From Microscillaceae bacterium (GTDB lineage Bacteria; Bacteroidota; Bacteroidia; Cytophagales; Microscillaceae), in contig DMXI01000207.1 in assembly GCA_003483885.1 (NCBI GenBank), forward strand, positions 1-33,892: DNA of 33,892 nt, read 5' to 3'. Under the pieces are notes generated by a model that did not search any database, was not told where the DNA came from, and saw only the letters and a list, made by a program, of their open reading frames with translations. Below, in pieces: positions 17,695-25,006 of the stretch (position 1 is the first letter of the stretch; each line of letters begins with the position of its first letter). A program made the translations under genes and the position numbers.

Positions 17695-19947
17695 TTAACG
17701 CACAACAAATAAGAATTCGCTGCCAGGTTCATTGCTTCCAAACTCACCAGAGCGAGGGTTTGGAGTCACAGTCTGTACAAATTTCAGAATCTCTGAAATA
17801 CTCAAAATTCCATTTTCACCACCTTCGCTTCGCAATGCTGCTAAAAATCTTCTCGCAAAGGGAGAATGACTTCCAGCGCGTCCGTCAGGCACATATTCTT
17901 TGCCACCAGATGTTAAATAACGGCGCGTCTTGTAGCGCAATTTACGGTTTACATACTCTGCTCTACTCTTGGTAAGCTCATGCTCTTTCAACCCACGAGA
18001 CGCAATCAACGGGTCAAAAGTTCCCCCAAAGCAAACATCCATCATTAGGAAGATATGCTTACAATTGATATTGTTAATATAAGTTCTCAGGTTTGAGTGT
18101 GAAATGTAGCTACTCTTAGATTCATCATTCAACTTAGAATCTTTAGTTACTAAATATCCTTCTTTGAACACCTCATCAAACTGACCATGTCCAGCAAAGA
18201 ATATAAATAATTCATCGTTGTTGGCATATTGTTTCTTAGCGTAACTTCTCAGTTTCAATACAATTTCATCTTTGGTGGGGTTTTCTAAAAGATCTATCTC
18301 AAACCCATAAATGTCTTTCAAGTCCTTAGCAATCGCCTTGGCATCAAAAATAGGATTCATTAAATCTCCCCAATGATTGTATTGATTGGTAGCAATCAAT
18401 AATGCTCGATGCGTACCTAAAATCAAGTTTTCTTTGCCTTTCTTTTTGGCTATAGGAGTGGTTTTCTTCACTTTTCTTTTGATGACCAACTTCTGAACGG
18501 AAATGTTACCACGCTTGTCAGTAGCCTTTACTTGTACTAAGTTTTCAGCTTTTTCCAATACAGTTACACCATCAAAGTTTCCAAGATTGTCTACCCTTGC
18601 TGGATTTCCGTTGATCAAAACACTCTCTACCCCACTCTCATCTACTACCTGCCCAGCAATCGTGATCTTTTTATCTTCTGCTACCACAATCACTCCTCGG
18701 GTGTTATTGTTCGCTAAAACAGGGCTACTAATACGAATTACAGGAGGTTTGACATCTTTTAGGTTACGATTAATTTTCATTGCCAAAGTATTTGCTGAAG
18801 AAGCATTTACTTTCAGGTTTTTGGCAAATGATAGTGCCTTTTCGGTATAAGAAAGTGCCTTGGTAGGTTTATCATTGCTGTAAAGGATATTGGCATACAA
18901 TAAGTTGTTTTTGTAGTTATTATCCATTTGTACAGCTTTGGCCGCCCAACTCTCTGCATTGACCAACATGGTTTTGTTTTTATCCATGTGAGAATACACC
19001 AATGAAGCGAGGAAATGAAAATCTTCTGCTTTGCGAGCAAATCTCAAATATTTCTCGAGATCTTTTTTCATATTTACTTCCTGATTTCCACCAGAGTAAT
19101 ATTTGGCTATTCCTCGCAATACATAAGCCTTGATAAATCTTCTGTTATTTAAGATTGTACGATGTGCGTCTTCTAGAGCCTTTTCATAATATCCCAAAGT
19201 CAATCTTAGATTGGCGCGATTATAAAGCCCATGTACGTTACGTGGGTTTAAATGAATAGCAGCGCTATACTCTTCAATAGCTCTTTCAGTCTGGCGACTG
19301 TCTTTATAGAAATCAGCTAAATGATTACGGTATATATATTCTTTGGGATCATTTTTGGCGTTTTGGATAGCAGCTTTCAAATCACCAGATGCATCTTGGT
19401 GCTTTCCTTGTGCGGCTTTTACAAGCCCTCTTATACTCAATGCATAGGCATAAGTATTAGAAATCTTTAAAGCTCTGTTACAATCTCGTAAAGCTTTTTT
19501 GAATCGCTTCAATTGCAAATACGCCTTTGCTCTATCCACAAAATAAGTTTCATCACTGTAAGCAATTTTTATTGCTTCATCAAAATCAGAAACAGCTTGT
19601 TTGTAAAGTTTAAGATTGTATTTGACCAGACCTCGTAAATGATAACTTGCAGACGACTGTCTTGGGTCTAAAGCGATGGCTTTATCAAAATCATCTAGTG
19701 CGTTTTTATACCTTCGAATACGAAAATAAGCCTCTCCACGATAGTGATAAGCATCATCTGAACGGCTATTTAAATTAATAGCCTTTGTAAAATCTTGAAT
19801 CGCCTGTGCATAAGCACCTGCTTCACTTTTTGCTTTACCCTTAGATAGGTATTGATTAGCTGTTTGGGCTAATGATACCTGAGAGCCGAGAAAGCTCAGG
19901 GCAAAAAGACATGCAAAAAATGCGGTTAGTTTTTTATCCTTGGGCAT
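17695..19947 (-). CDS. Secreted TPR / Ig-like / caspase-like (peptidase C14) protein
   Basis: A 750-aa protein. It begins with a Sec signal (TAFFACLFALSFLGSQVSLAQ), then about eight tetratricopeptide repeats (residues about 30-370; units such as YAQAIQDFTKAINLNSRSDD and YKNALDDFDKAIALDPRQSS). Next is a bacterial Ig-like domain (about 400-485: PPVIRISSPV...ITIAGQVVDESGVESV). The last domain (about 510-750) is caspase-like: HRALLIATNQY opens it, the catalytic His is in FIFFAGHGQFD (about 587) and the Cys in LMMDVCFGGTFD (about 639). C14-like proteases usually cleave after Arg/Lys or Asp. TPRs suggest recruitment by protein partners in the periplasm or outside. It starts a single-gene unit ended by the terminator at 17619. 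No partner substrate can be named. Confidence 0.9.
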   Translation of the reverse strand: MPKDKKLTAFFACLFALSFLGSQVSLAQTANQYLSKGKAKSEAGAYAQAIQDFTKAINLNSRSDDAYHYRGEAYFRIRRYKNALDDFDKAIALDPRQSSASYHLRGLVKYNLKLYKQAVSDFDEAIKIAYSDETYFVDRAKAYLQLKRFKKALRDCNRALKISNTYAYALSIRGLVKAAQGKHQDASGDLKAAIQNAKNDPKEYIYRNHLADFYKDSRQTERAIEEYSAAIHLNPRNVHGLYNRANLRLTLGYYEKALEDAHRTILNNRRFIKAYVLRGIAKYYSGGNQEVNMKKDLEKYLRFARKAEDFHFLASLVYSHMDKNKTMLVNAESWAAKAVQMDNNYKNNLLYANILYSNDKPTKALSYTEKALSFAKNLKVNASSANTLAMKINRNLKDVKPPVIRISSPVLANNNTRGVIVVAEDKKITIAGQVVDESGVESVLINGNPARVDNLGNFDGVTVLEKAENLVQVKATDKRGNISVQKLVIKRKVKKTTPIAKKKGKENLILGTHRALLIATNQYNHWGDLMNPIFDAKAIAKDLKDIYGFEIDLLENPTKDEIVLKLRSYAKKQYANNDELFIFFAGHGQFDEVFKEGYLVTKDSKLNDESKSSYISHSNLRTYINNINCKHIFLMMDVCFGGTFDPLIASRGLKEHELTKSRAEYVNRKLRYKTRRYLTSGGKEYVPDGRAGSHSPFARRFLAALRSEGGENGILSISEILKFVQTVTPNPRSGEFGSNEPGSEFLFVVR

Positions 19948-20660
19948 AATCCAAAAGAGATTTGAAACTATTGGATAGATAATTTAACTGTTATTAATAA
20001 ATAAGCACTGGTTAGCTGTGATGTACTTGTTTTTAAGTGTATTGTTTGAGTACGAATAGAAAGGTATGGGTACGTTAATCTAGAGTCATTTGTTTAGTTT
20101 CATACCTTTTTTGGAGTATTCAAAAAATAGTTAATAGTTAACAATACTATCTTTCAAACGTGTTCACAAATTAGATTATTTTGTTTACAAGTGCAAATTC
20201 TCACTTTTTATTCAAATTACGTTGTGTAAGAATTGTCCGAATTTAACCACAAAAAGAATCGTTTTTAACTTCAGTTTATTCTTAAGTAATATTTATGCCA
20301 AAATCAAAAACAATTGCACAACATTATACGTTTATTGGTAATTTTCTTGAAATAACCTTCTAAAGTCTATGTTTAAAACCAGAGACCATTTTGTAGTTTT
20401 ACCCAAAAAAGTATTACATATATGTAGAAAAAACACCGCTTCCCCAATAAAATATTTCTAAAAATGCCGTTCACCTGTTTTTTTGATGGTTCTATCTCAA
20501 CACCCAAATGCTCTATTGAGTAAGCCATAATTGTGTTTTTTCAAGTTATGCTTTTTACTAAGAACAATTCGTAAATTATAGAAAACTCATTAACAATTGT
20601 TCATAAAATCATGTAAGATTCCATCCTATTATCGAAAGGGCTTACATAGGTTTTAGCTAT
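19948..20660. other. Non-coding gap of 713 bp
   Basis: AT-rich, with no convincing gene. It holds one hairpin, AAAGGTATG (20060-20068) / CATACCTTT (20101-20109), with a 32-nt loop and six T on the plus strand, resembling a plus-strand terminator although no plus-strand gene precedes it. No clear TAnnTTTG promoter for the caspase-like gene was found here. Confidence 0.4.
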
Positions 20661-21434
20661 TTAAGCTTTATCCATGCCAAATAATTTTTGAGCATTTTCA
20701 GTTGTTTTTTGTTCTATTTCTTCAATTTCTATGCCTTTTATGTTGGCCAAACGACTGGCTATTAGCGGAATGTAAGAACATTCGTTTCTTTTACCACGAT
20801 GAGGCACAGGTGCCAAATAGGGACAGTCTGTTTCTAATACCAAATGATCTAATGATACATCGGGTAATACCTTATCTAACCCACCATTTTTAAAAGTAGA
20901 AACTCCGCCTATTCCCAGCAAAAACCCTAACTCGATGGCTTTTTGAGCATCTTCTAAGGTTCCAGTAAAACAGTGAAATATACCTGTTAGACTTTCATCC
21001 ATCAACGGAGTTAGTAGATCGATAGTTTCCTGAAATGAATCCCGGCAATGAATTACAATCGGGCGTTTGTACTTTTTAGCCCATTCGACCTGAATTTTGA
21101 ATGCTTCAGCTTGTTGTTCAAAAAAAGTTTTATCCCAGTAAAGATCTGTTCCTATCTCTCCTATAGCTACAAAGTCTCGTTTACCAAGCCAGGTTTCTAC
21201 CTGATAGAGTTCTTTTTCAAAATCTTTGTTTACAGAACAAGGGTGTAACCCCATCATAGCAAAACAATTATCTGGATATTTGGCCTCTACCTCCATCATA
21301 TCATCTATAGAGGTGTGATCTATATTAGGTAAATAGATTTTTTCTACATTTTGCTCAAAAGCTCTTCTCAAAACATCTGCTTGATCTTTCTTAAACTGGC
21401 TGGCATAAATATGCGCATGTGTATCGATAAACAT
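20661..21434 (-). CDS. tatD: TatD-family metal-dependent DNase
   Basis: TatD proteins are cytoplasmic TIM-barrel hydrolases with 3'-5' exonuclease activity on DNA and, in some cases, D-aminoacyl-tRNA-related roles. All metal ligands are visible in the 257-aa protein: the HxH pair in DTHAHIY, Glu in AIGEIGTDLYW, His in IVIHCRD, His in IFHCFTGT and Asp in LVLETDCPYLAP. Length is typical. One small departure is GTDLYW where many members have GLDYYW. It is encoded alone, with 330 bp to the divergent phhA leader region. No strong terminator was found after it. Confidence 0.95.
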   Translation of the reverse strand: MFIDTHAHIYASQFKKDQADVLRRAFEQNVEKIYLPNIDHTSIDDMMEVEAKYPDNCFAMMGLHPCSVNKDFEKELYQVETWLGKRDFVAIGEIGTDLYWDKTFFEQQAEAFKIQVEWAKKYKRPIVIHCRDSFQETIDLLTPLMDESLTGIFHCFTGTLEDAQKAIELGFLLGIGGVSTFKNGGLDKVLPDVSLDHLVLETDCPYLAPVPHRGKRNECSYIPLIASRLANIKGIEIEEIEQKTTENAQKLFGMDKA

Positions 21435-21574
21435 AAAAGAATATAATTTGGTTTTACCAATTTCAAAACGAGTACTTGCAAAATAATCAATGGCAAGAAT
21501 GCCATAAAGGTCGTAATATCACCACCGTTTATTTGAATTATCTAATAAATCTGGCATCTTACAGAATTTTCTCT

Positions 21575-21582
21575 TATTTTTG
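21575..21582 (+). promoter_or_regulatory. Candidate -7 box for the phhA leader transcript
   Basis: TATTTTTG, a perfect TAnnTTTG. It ends 7 bp before the ATG of the Tyr-rich leader peptide at 21590, so the transcript would start at or within a couple of bases of the AUG. No good -33 TTG at the usual distance is seen. Confidence 0.5.
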
Positions 21583-21589
21583 CTTTAGT

Positions 21590-21706
21590 ATGAGATACAA
21601 ATCTACAACATATAATTACTCAAATAAATACTATTATCCTTATTTTTCGTTTAGGGGAATAAGGCAGTTTTTACATGATTTTGAAACATATCAAATTATA
21701 CTATAA
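21590..21706 (+). CDS. Tyr/Phe-rich leader peptide of the phhA attenuator (38 aa)
   Basis: A short reading frame with no similarity to an enzyme. It carries eight Tyr and four Phe in 38 codons, concentrated at the start: Tyr at 3, 8, 10, 14, 15, 16, 18 and Phe at 19 and 21 (NKYYYPYFSF at 21623-21652). This is the composition expected of a ribosome-stalling leader peptide that senses aminoacyl-tRNA-Tyr. It precedes the gene for the enzyme that makes Tyr from Phe, and its Tyr codons overlap arm 1 of an alternative RNA fold that ends in a terminator. The same frame extends upstream to a start at 21476, but the -7 box at 21575 favours the ATG at 21590. Confidence 0.75.
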   Translation: MRYKSTTYNYSNKYYYPYFSFRGIRQFLHDFETYQIIL

Positions 21707-21743
21707 CTAATAAGCCTGGTTCCCTGATGGACTAGGTTTTTTT
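21638..21743 (+). promoter_or_regulatory. Transcription attenuator of phhA (arms 1-4, terminator at 21712-21743)
   Basis: Four arms can pair alternatively. Arm 1 CCTTATTTTTC (21638-21648) pairs over 11 positions, three of them G-U, with arm 2 GGGGAATAAGG (21654-21664). Arm 2, as GGGAATAAGGC (21655-21665), pairs at 10 of 11 positions with arm 3 GCCTGGTTCCC (21714-21724). Arm 3 also pairs with arm 4 (21729-21739, GGACTAGGTTT), forming a hairpin with one bulge and two G-U pairs, followed by seven T: an intrinsic terminator ending 21 nt before phhA. A ribosome stalled on the Tyr codons at 21629-21643 would mask arm 1 and free arm 2 to form the antiterminator. Confidence 0.75.
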
Positions 21744-21763
21744 ATTGCAAAAATTTTAACAAC

Positions 21764-22522
21764 ATGGAGCAGATATATTCAAATTACACAGACGAAGATT
21801 TTAAAGTTTGGGAGCTACTATACCACCGTCAAATGAAAATTTTGCCAGGAATGGCTTCAAAAGATTATTTGGAAGGTATAAAAATCATTCAGTTTGATGA
21901 GAAGATTCCAAAATTTGAAGACATGAACAAAATCTTAAAGGTCGAGACCGATTGGAGGGTTTATGTTGTTCCAGGTTTGATTCCTGACAAGGAGTTTTTT
22001 GAATTGATGCAAAACCGCAACTTCTGTGCTTCTACCTGGTTACGTAAGATGAAGGAACTGGATTACCTTCAGGAACCAGACATGTTCCACGATGTATTTG
22101 GACACGTGCCATTGCTTACCAACAAAGCATTTTGTAAATTTTTGGAAGAGCTGTGTCGCATTGCTTCTGACTATATCGATAATAAGAACGTAATTGAGGC
22201 TATTGCACGCATTTATTGGTTTACGGTAGAGTTTGGCCTTATCAAAGAGGAAGAAGGATTGCGTATTTATGGTGCGGGAATTTTGTCATCTAGCGGTGAG
22301 TGCGAATATTCTTTGTTTAGTAATGAACCAAAACGTTTTCCATACGATGTACAACATGTGATGGATACGGATTACATCAAACACAAATATCAAGAGGAGT
22401 ACTTCATTATTGATTCTTATGAGCAATTGTACAACTCTATTCCTGAAATTGAAGCTAAAGCCAAAGAAATCCACGAAAAAGGCATCATTGTAAAGCCTGC
22501 AGTTCAGCCTCAATTCAAGTAA
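21764..22522 (+). CDS. phhA: Phenylalanine 4-hydroxylase (pterin-dependent aromatic amino acid hydroxylase)
   Basis: This cytoplasmic non-haem iron enzyme converts Phe to Tyr using tetrahydropterin and O2. The 252-aa protein has the short single-domain form normal for bacteria. The iron triad is visible: two His in PDMFHDVFGHVPLL (about residues 110 and 115) and Glu in IYWFTVEFGLI (about 155). Other family marks are RVYVVPGLIP, FCASTWLR and GAGILSSSGECEYSL. The gene stands alone between an upstream attenuator that appears to sense Tyr and a downstream terminator. This suggests it is used mainly to supply Tyr rather than to degrade Phe. No pterin recycling gene (phhB) is nearby. Confidence 0.96.
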   Translation: MEQIYSNYTDEDFKVWELLYHRQMKILPGMASKDYLEGIKIIQFDEKIPKFEDMNKILKVETDWRVYVVPGLIPDKEFFELMQNRNFCASTWLRKMKELDYLQEPDMFHDVFGHVPLLTNKAFCKFLEELCRIASDYIDNKNVIEAIARIYWFTVEFGLIKEEEGLRIYGAGILSSSGECEYSLFSNEPKRFPYDVQHVMDTDYIKHKYQEEYFIIDSYEQLYNSIPEIEAKAKEIHEKGIIVKPAVQPQFK

Positions 22523-22555
22523 GAAGTATTCAAAAATACTTTTGTAAGCATATGT

Positions 22556-22588
22556 AGCCATTAGATATTTTTTCTGATGGCTTTTTTT
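22556..22588 (+). terminator. Intrinsic terminator after phhA
   Basis: Stem AGCCATTAGA (22556-22565) / TCTGATGGCT (22573-22582) with one G-U pair, then seven T. It isolates phhA from the downstream sigma-factor unit. Confidence 0.85.
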
Positions 22589-22726
22589 ATGCCCCAGAAA
22601 AATTTTAACTAATCAGTTTTTATGCTAATTTTATTAGAATTATACTCAAAGTATTCTAAAACTAACGCCATAATAAAACAGTTGTACAAAACTGTGAACC
22701 AATAGGATCAGAACAATTTATTATTT

Positions 22727-23341
22727 ATGCAGCAATCGAACTCCCCGATAGATGACGCCGAATTATTAACCTGGCTTAAGCAAGGAAATCAAAAAGTAGT
22801 ACAAGTTTTATTTGATACTTATTACACCTCTCTTTGTAAAACTGTGAATCGTATTGTACACAATACAATTATTACTGAGGATATTGTACAGGATGTTTTT
22901 CTTAAAATCTGGCAAAAAAGAAATGATTTGAATATCCAAATATCCTTAAAGGCTTATTTGCACAAAATGGCCATCAATGCGGCACTCAGCCACCTTAGAA
23001 AGAAATACAACACTTCCAGCATTGATGATGCTACTCCTCAACAAATGAAAAAACACGCTCACAAAGAAACTGCGGTGCAAAATTTAGAATTTGAGGAACT
23101 GGAAACCCAGGTCAATGGTGCTATCAATGAGTTGCCTCCCAAATGTCGGGAAGTGTTCATATTGAGTCGCTACGAGGAATTGAGCTACAAAGAAATTGCG
23201 AAGGAGATGGGCATATCACCCAAAACGGTAGAAAATCAGATGAGTAAGGCCCTCAAACATTTACGAAAACGATTGGCTCCTTATATCAAAAGTGTGCTTT
23301 CTTTTGGGCCACTAGGTGCCGCTTGGCTGGAGTTTATCTAA
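22727..23341 (+). CDS. ECF-subfamily RNA polymerase sigma factor (FecI-like)
   Basis: A 204-aa ECF sigma factor. Region 2 covers about residues 20-95 (ITEDIVQDVFLKIWQKRNDL matches the core-binding and -10 recognition helices). Region 4 covers about 130-185 (LPPKCREVFILSRYEELSYK, then EIAKEMGISPKTVENQMSKA, the -35 recognition HTH). No extra domains. It is followed 96 bp later by its likely anti-sigma factor. In Bacteroidota such pairs commonly control nearby outer-membrane transport or surface genes, but the third gene here is not a full TonB receptor. The target genes cannot be identified from the window. An inverted repeat ACAGTT..AACTGT lies at 22679-22696, 30 bp before the start. Confidence 0.95.
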   Translation: MQQSNSPIDDAELLTWLKQGNQKVVQVLFDTYYTSLCKTVNRIVHNTIITEDIVQDVFLKIWQKRNDLNIQISLKAYLHKMAINAALSHLRKKYNTSSIDDATPQQMKKHAHKETAVQNLEFEELETQVNGAINELPPKCREVFILSRYEELSYKEIAKEMGISPKTVENQMSKALKHLRKRLAPYIKSVLSFGPLGAAWLEFI

Positions 23342-23437
23342 CCGCATTACACTAAGATTATTTACAAACACTCGAGAATTAAATAGGGGTGAGTCGTATT
23401 TTTTACATCTCACCAATTATAAATCTTCTTAATAATA

Positions 23438-24919
23438 ATGGAACTTGAAAAGTATCTGGAACTACTGATAAAACAACGCCAGGGTGGGCTTTCTTCAGAA
23501 GAAGAAAACTTGTTGGCCCAATGGCTCAAACAAGGTTCCGAAAACCTGGCAATTAAAGACAATCTGGAAGAAGTGTGGAATGTTACCCAACATTACCAGC
23601 ATAGCTATACCCCTGACGTAAAAGCAGGATTGGCGAGGTTTCAACAAGCCCTTGGTGAACAGCAAGGAAAAAAGACAGGAAATGACGAAGAAAATATAAC
23701 TAATCAACCTATAGAAACAATTGTTCGTCATTTACAAGGCAAGCAGGTTGCAGCCTCTGAAGCAGAACCAACAACTGAAGGCGCTGATCTATCACAGGAT
23801 ATTCAGAAAATTTGGAAAATCACTGAGCAATACCAACGTAGTTACACTCCTGATGTAGCAGCTGGTTTGGCTCGATTTCAACAAACATTGGCACAACTAG
23901 AAGCCAACAATAACAATCATTCTTTTTCTGAATTAATTATTAAGCGTTTAAGCAATAATATTTCTGATCAGGAAAATGCCTTACTTGACCAATGGTTATC
24001 TGAAAGCACTGAAAATTACAGCGTTTTTGAAGAATTGTCTCAAGTATGGGAAAGTACCGAGGAATATCAAAAAAGTTATGAACCAGACGCTCAGGCTGGA
24101 TTTGCCAGATTCCAACAATTGATGGGGAACGAAGGCTCAGAAACGTCTGAAAAAAACACGCCTGTAAAACCTATTAGACAGCAGCCTAAGCGTTATTTTA
24201 ACAATTATAGCATTGCGGCAGTAATTGCACTATTGTTGGTAGCTGGATACTGGGTATTATCTAATAATCGTTCTTTAGTTGAGGTCAAAACGGCTAATGC
24301 TTCCAAGGTAATTGATTTACCTGATGGTAGTAAAGTTACGCTTAATAAAAACAGCGTGTTGACATACAACAAAAAGTTTACAAATAGAGTAGTAAATCTA
24401 AAAGGAGAAGCTTTTTTTGAGGTTACAAAACAAAACGGACAATCATTTTCAATTTTGAGCAATGATGTCAAAACCGAAGTATTGGGAACTTCCTTTAACG
24501 TAAAAGCTCCTAATAATGCCCAAGCAGTAGAAGTGACAGTGGTAACTGGAAAAGTAGCAGTCTCTTTACAGAAGGAGTCTACTAAAAAAGTTTTTTTGGT
24601 TCCTGGTGATAAAGCAATTTATCAGCAGAAAAAAGCCACACTTACTAAACAAAAGAGTCCCAATAAAAACTTCCTTGCTTGGAAAACACGTGTTTTAGAC
24701 TACGAAAATACGAGTCTAAAAGATATTTTACCTAAACTGGAGCAACTTTACCAAGTAAAAATAATCCCTCAAAACGCTGATCTTTTAAATTGTCGCTTTA
24801 CGGGTACTTTTGATAATTTCACCTTAAAAGAAGTATTACAAACTATTCAGTTTAGCCTGAATGCTTCTTACGAAAAATCAGAAGATGGATATATTATAAA
24901 GGGAAAAGGTTGTAAATAA
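23438..24919 (+). CDS. FecR-type anti-sigma factor with triplicated N-terminal module
   Basis: A 493-aa membrane anti-sigma factor, about 100-150 residues longer than usual. The cytoplasmic N-terminus has three tandem copies of a roughly 78-residue module. The most conserved part is at residues 43-70, 121-149 and 199-227, each ending in a motif of the type SYTPDVKAGLARFQQ, with Trp at 47, 126 and 204. The full module (ELLIKQRQGGLSSEEENLLAQWL, then the core) is kept in copies 1 and 3; the front half of copy 2 has diverged. Next come one transmembrane helix (about 255-275, IAAVIALLLVAGYWVL), the periplasmic FecR domain (IDLPDGSKVTLNKNSVLTY; GEAFFEV; VLGTSFNVKA) and a C-terminal DUF4974-like domain (SLKDILPKLEQLYQVKI). 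It should hold the upstream sigma factor inactive until signalled. Confidence 0.93.
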   Translation: MELEKYLELLIKQRQGGLSSEEENLLAQWLKQGSENLAIKDNLEEVWNVTQHYQHSYTPDVKAGLARFQQALGEQQGKKTGNDEENITNQPIETIVRHLQGKQVAASEAEPTTEGADLSQDIQKIWKITEQYQRSYTPDVAAGLARFQQTLAQLEANNNNHSFSELIIKRLSNNISDQENALLDQWLSESTENYSVFEELSQVWESTEEYQKSYEPDAQAGFARFQQLMGNEGSETSEKNTPVKPIRQQPKRYFNNYSIAAVIALLLVAGYWVLSNNRSLVEVKTANASKVIDLPDGSKVTLNKNSVLTYNKKFTNRVVNLKGEAFFEVTKQNGQSFSILSNDVKTEVLGTSFNVKAPNNAQAVEVTVVTGKVAVSLQKESTKKVFLVPGDKAIYQQKKATLTKQKSPNKNFLAWKTRVLDYENTSLKDILPKLEQLYQVKIIPQNADLLNCRFTGTFDNFTLKEVLQTIQFSLNASYEKSEDGYIIKGKGCK

Positions 24920-24950
24920 TCCTTTTTAACAACATATTCAATTTTAATAT

Positions 24951-24967
24951 ACCCCGCACTGCGGGGT
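24951..24967 (+). terminator. GC-rich hairpin between anti-sigma and STN-protein genes
   Basis: ACCCCGC / GCGGGGT, 7-bp perfect stem with a 3-nt loop, followed by TTGTGCTTTT. The T-run is weak, so it may act as a partial terminator reducing expression of the downstream gene. Confidence 0.5.
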
Positions 24968-25006
24968 TTGTGCTTTTATATGAATAATTGATTTTAAGTT
25001 TGGCTT

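Noticed and set aside
16182..19947. Caspase-like and papain-like genes as one operon
   Set aside because: A perfect 11-bp-stem terminator with T-run (17619-17661) lies between them, so co-transcription is unlikely. Adjacency is kept only as a weak functional hint.
20060..20109. Hairpin with T-run read as a terminator
   Set aside because: It points along the plus strand where no gene precedes it, and its 32-nt loop is long. It is noted only in the description of the gap.
21476..21589. N-terminal extension of the Tyr-rich leader frame to a start at 21476
   Set aside because: The extension lies upstream of the -7 box at 21575 and has no coding-like composition; the ATG at 21590 is the better start.
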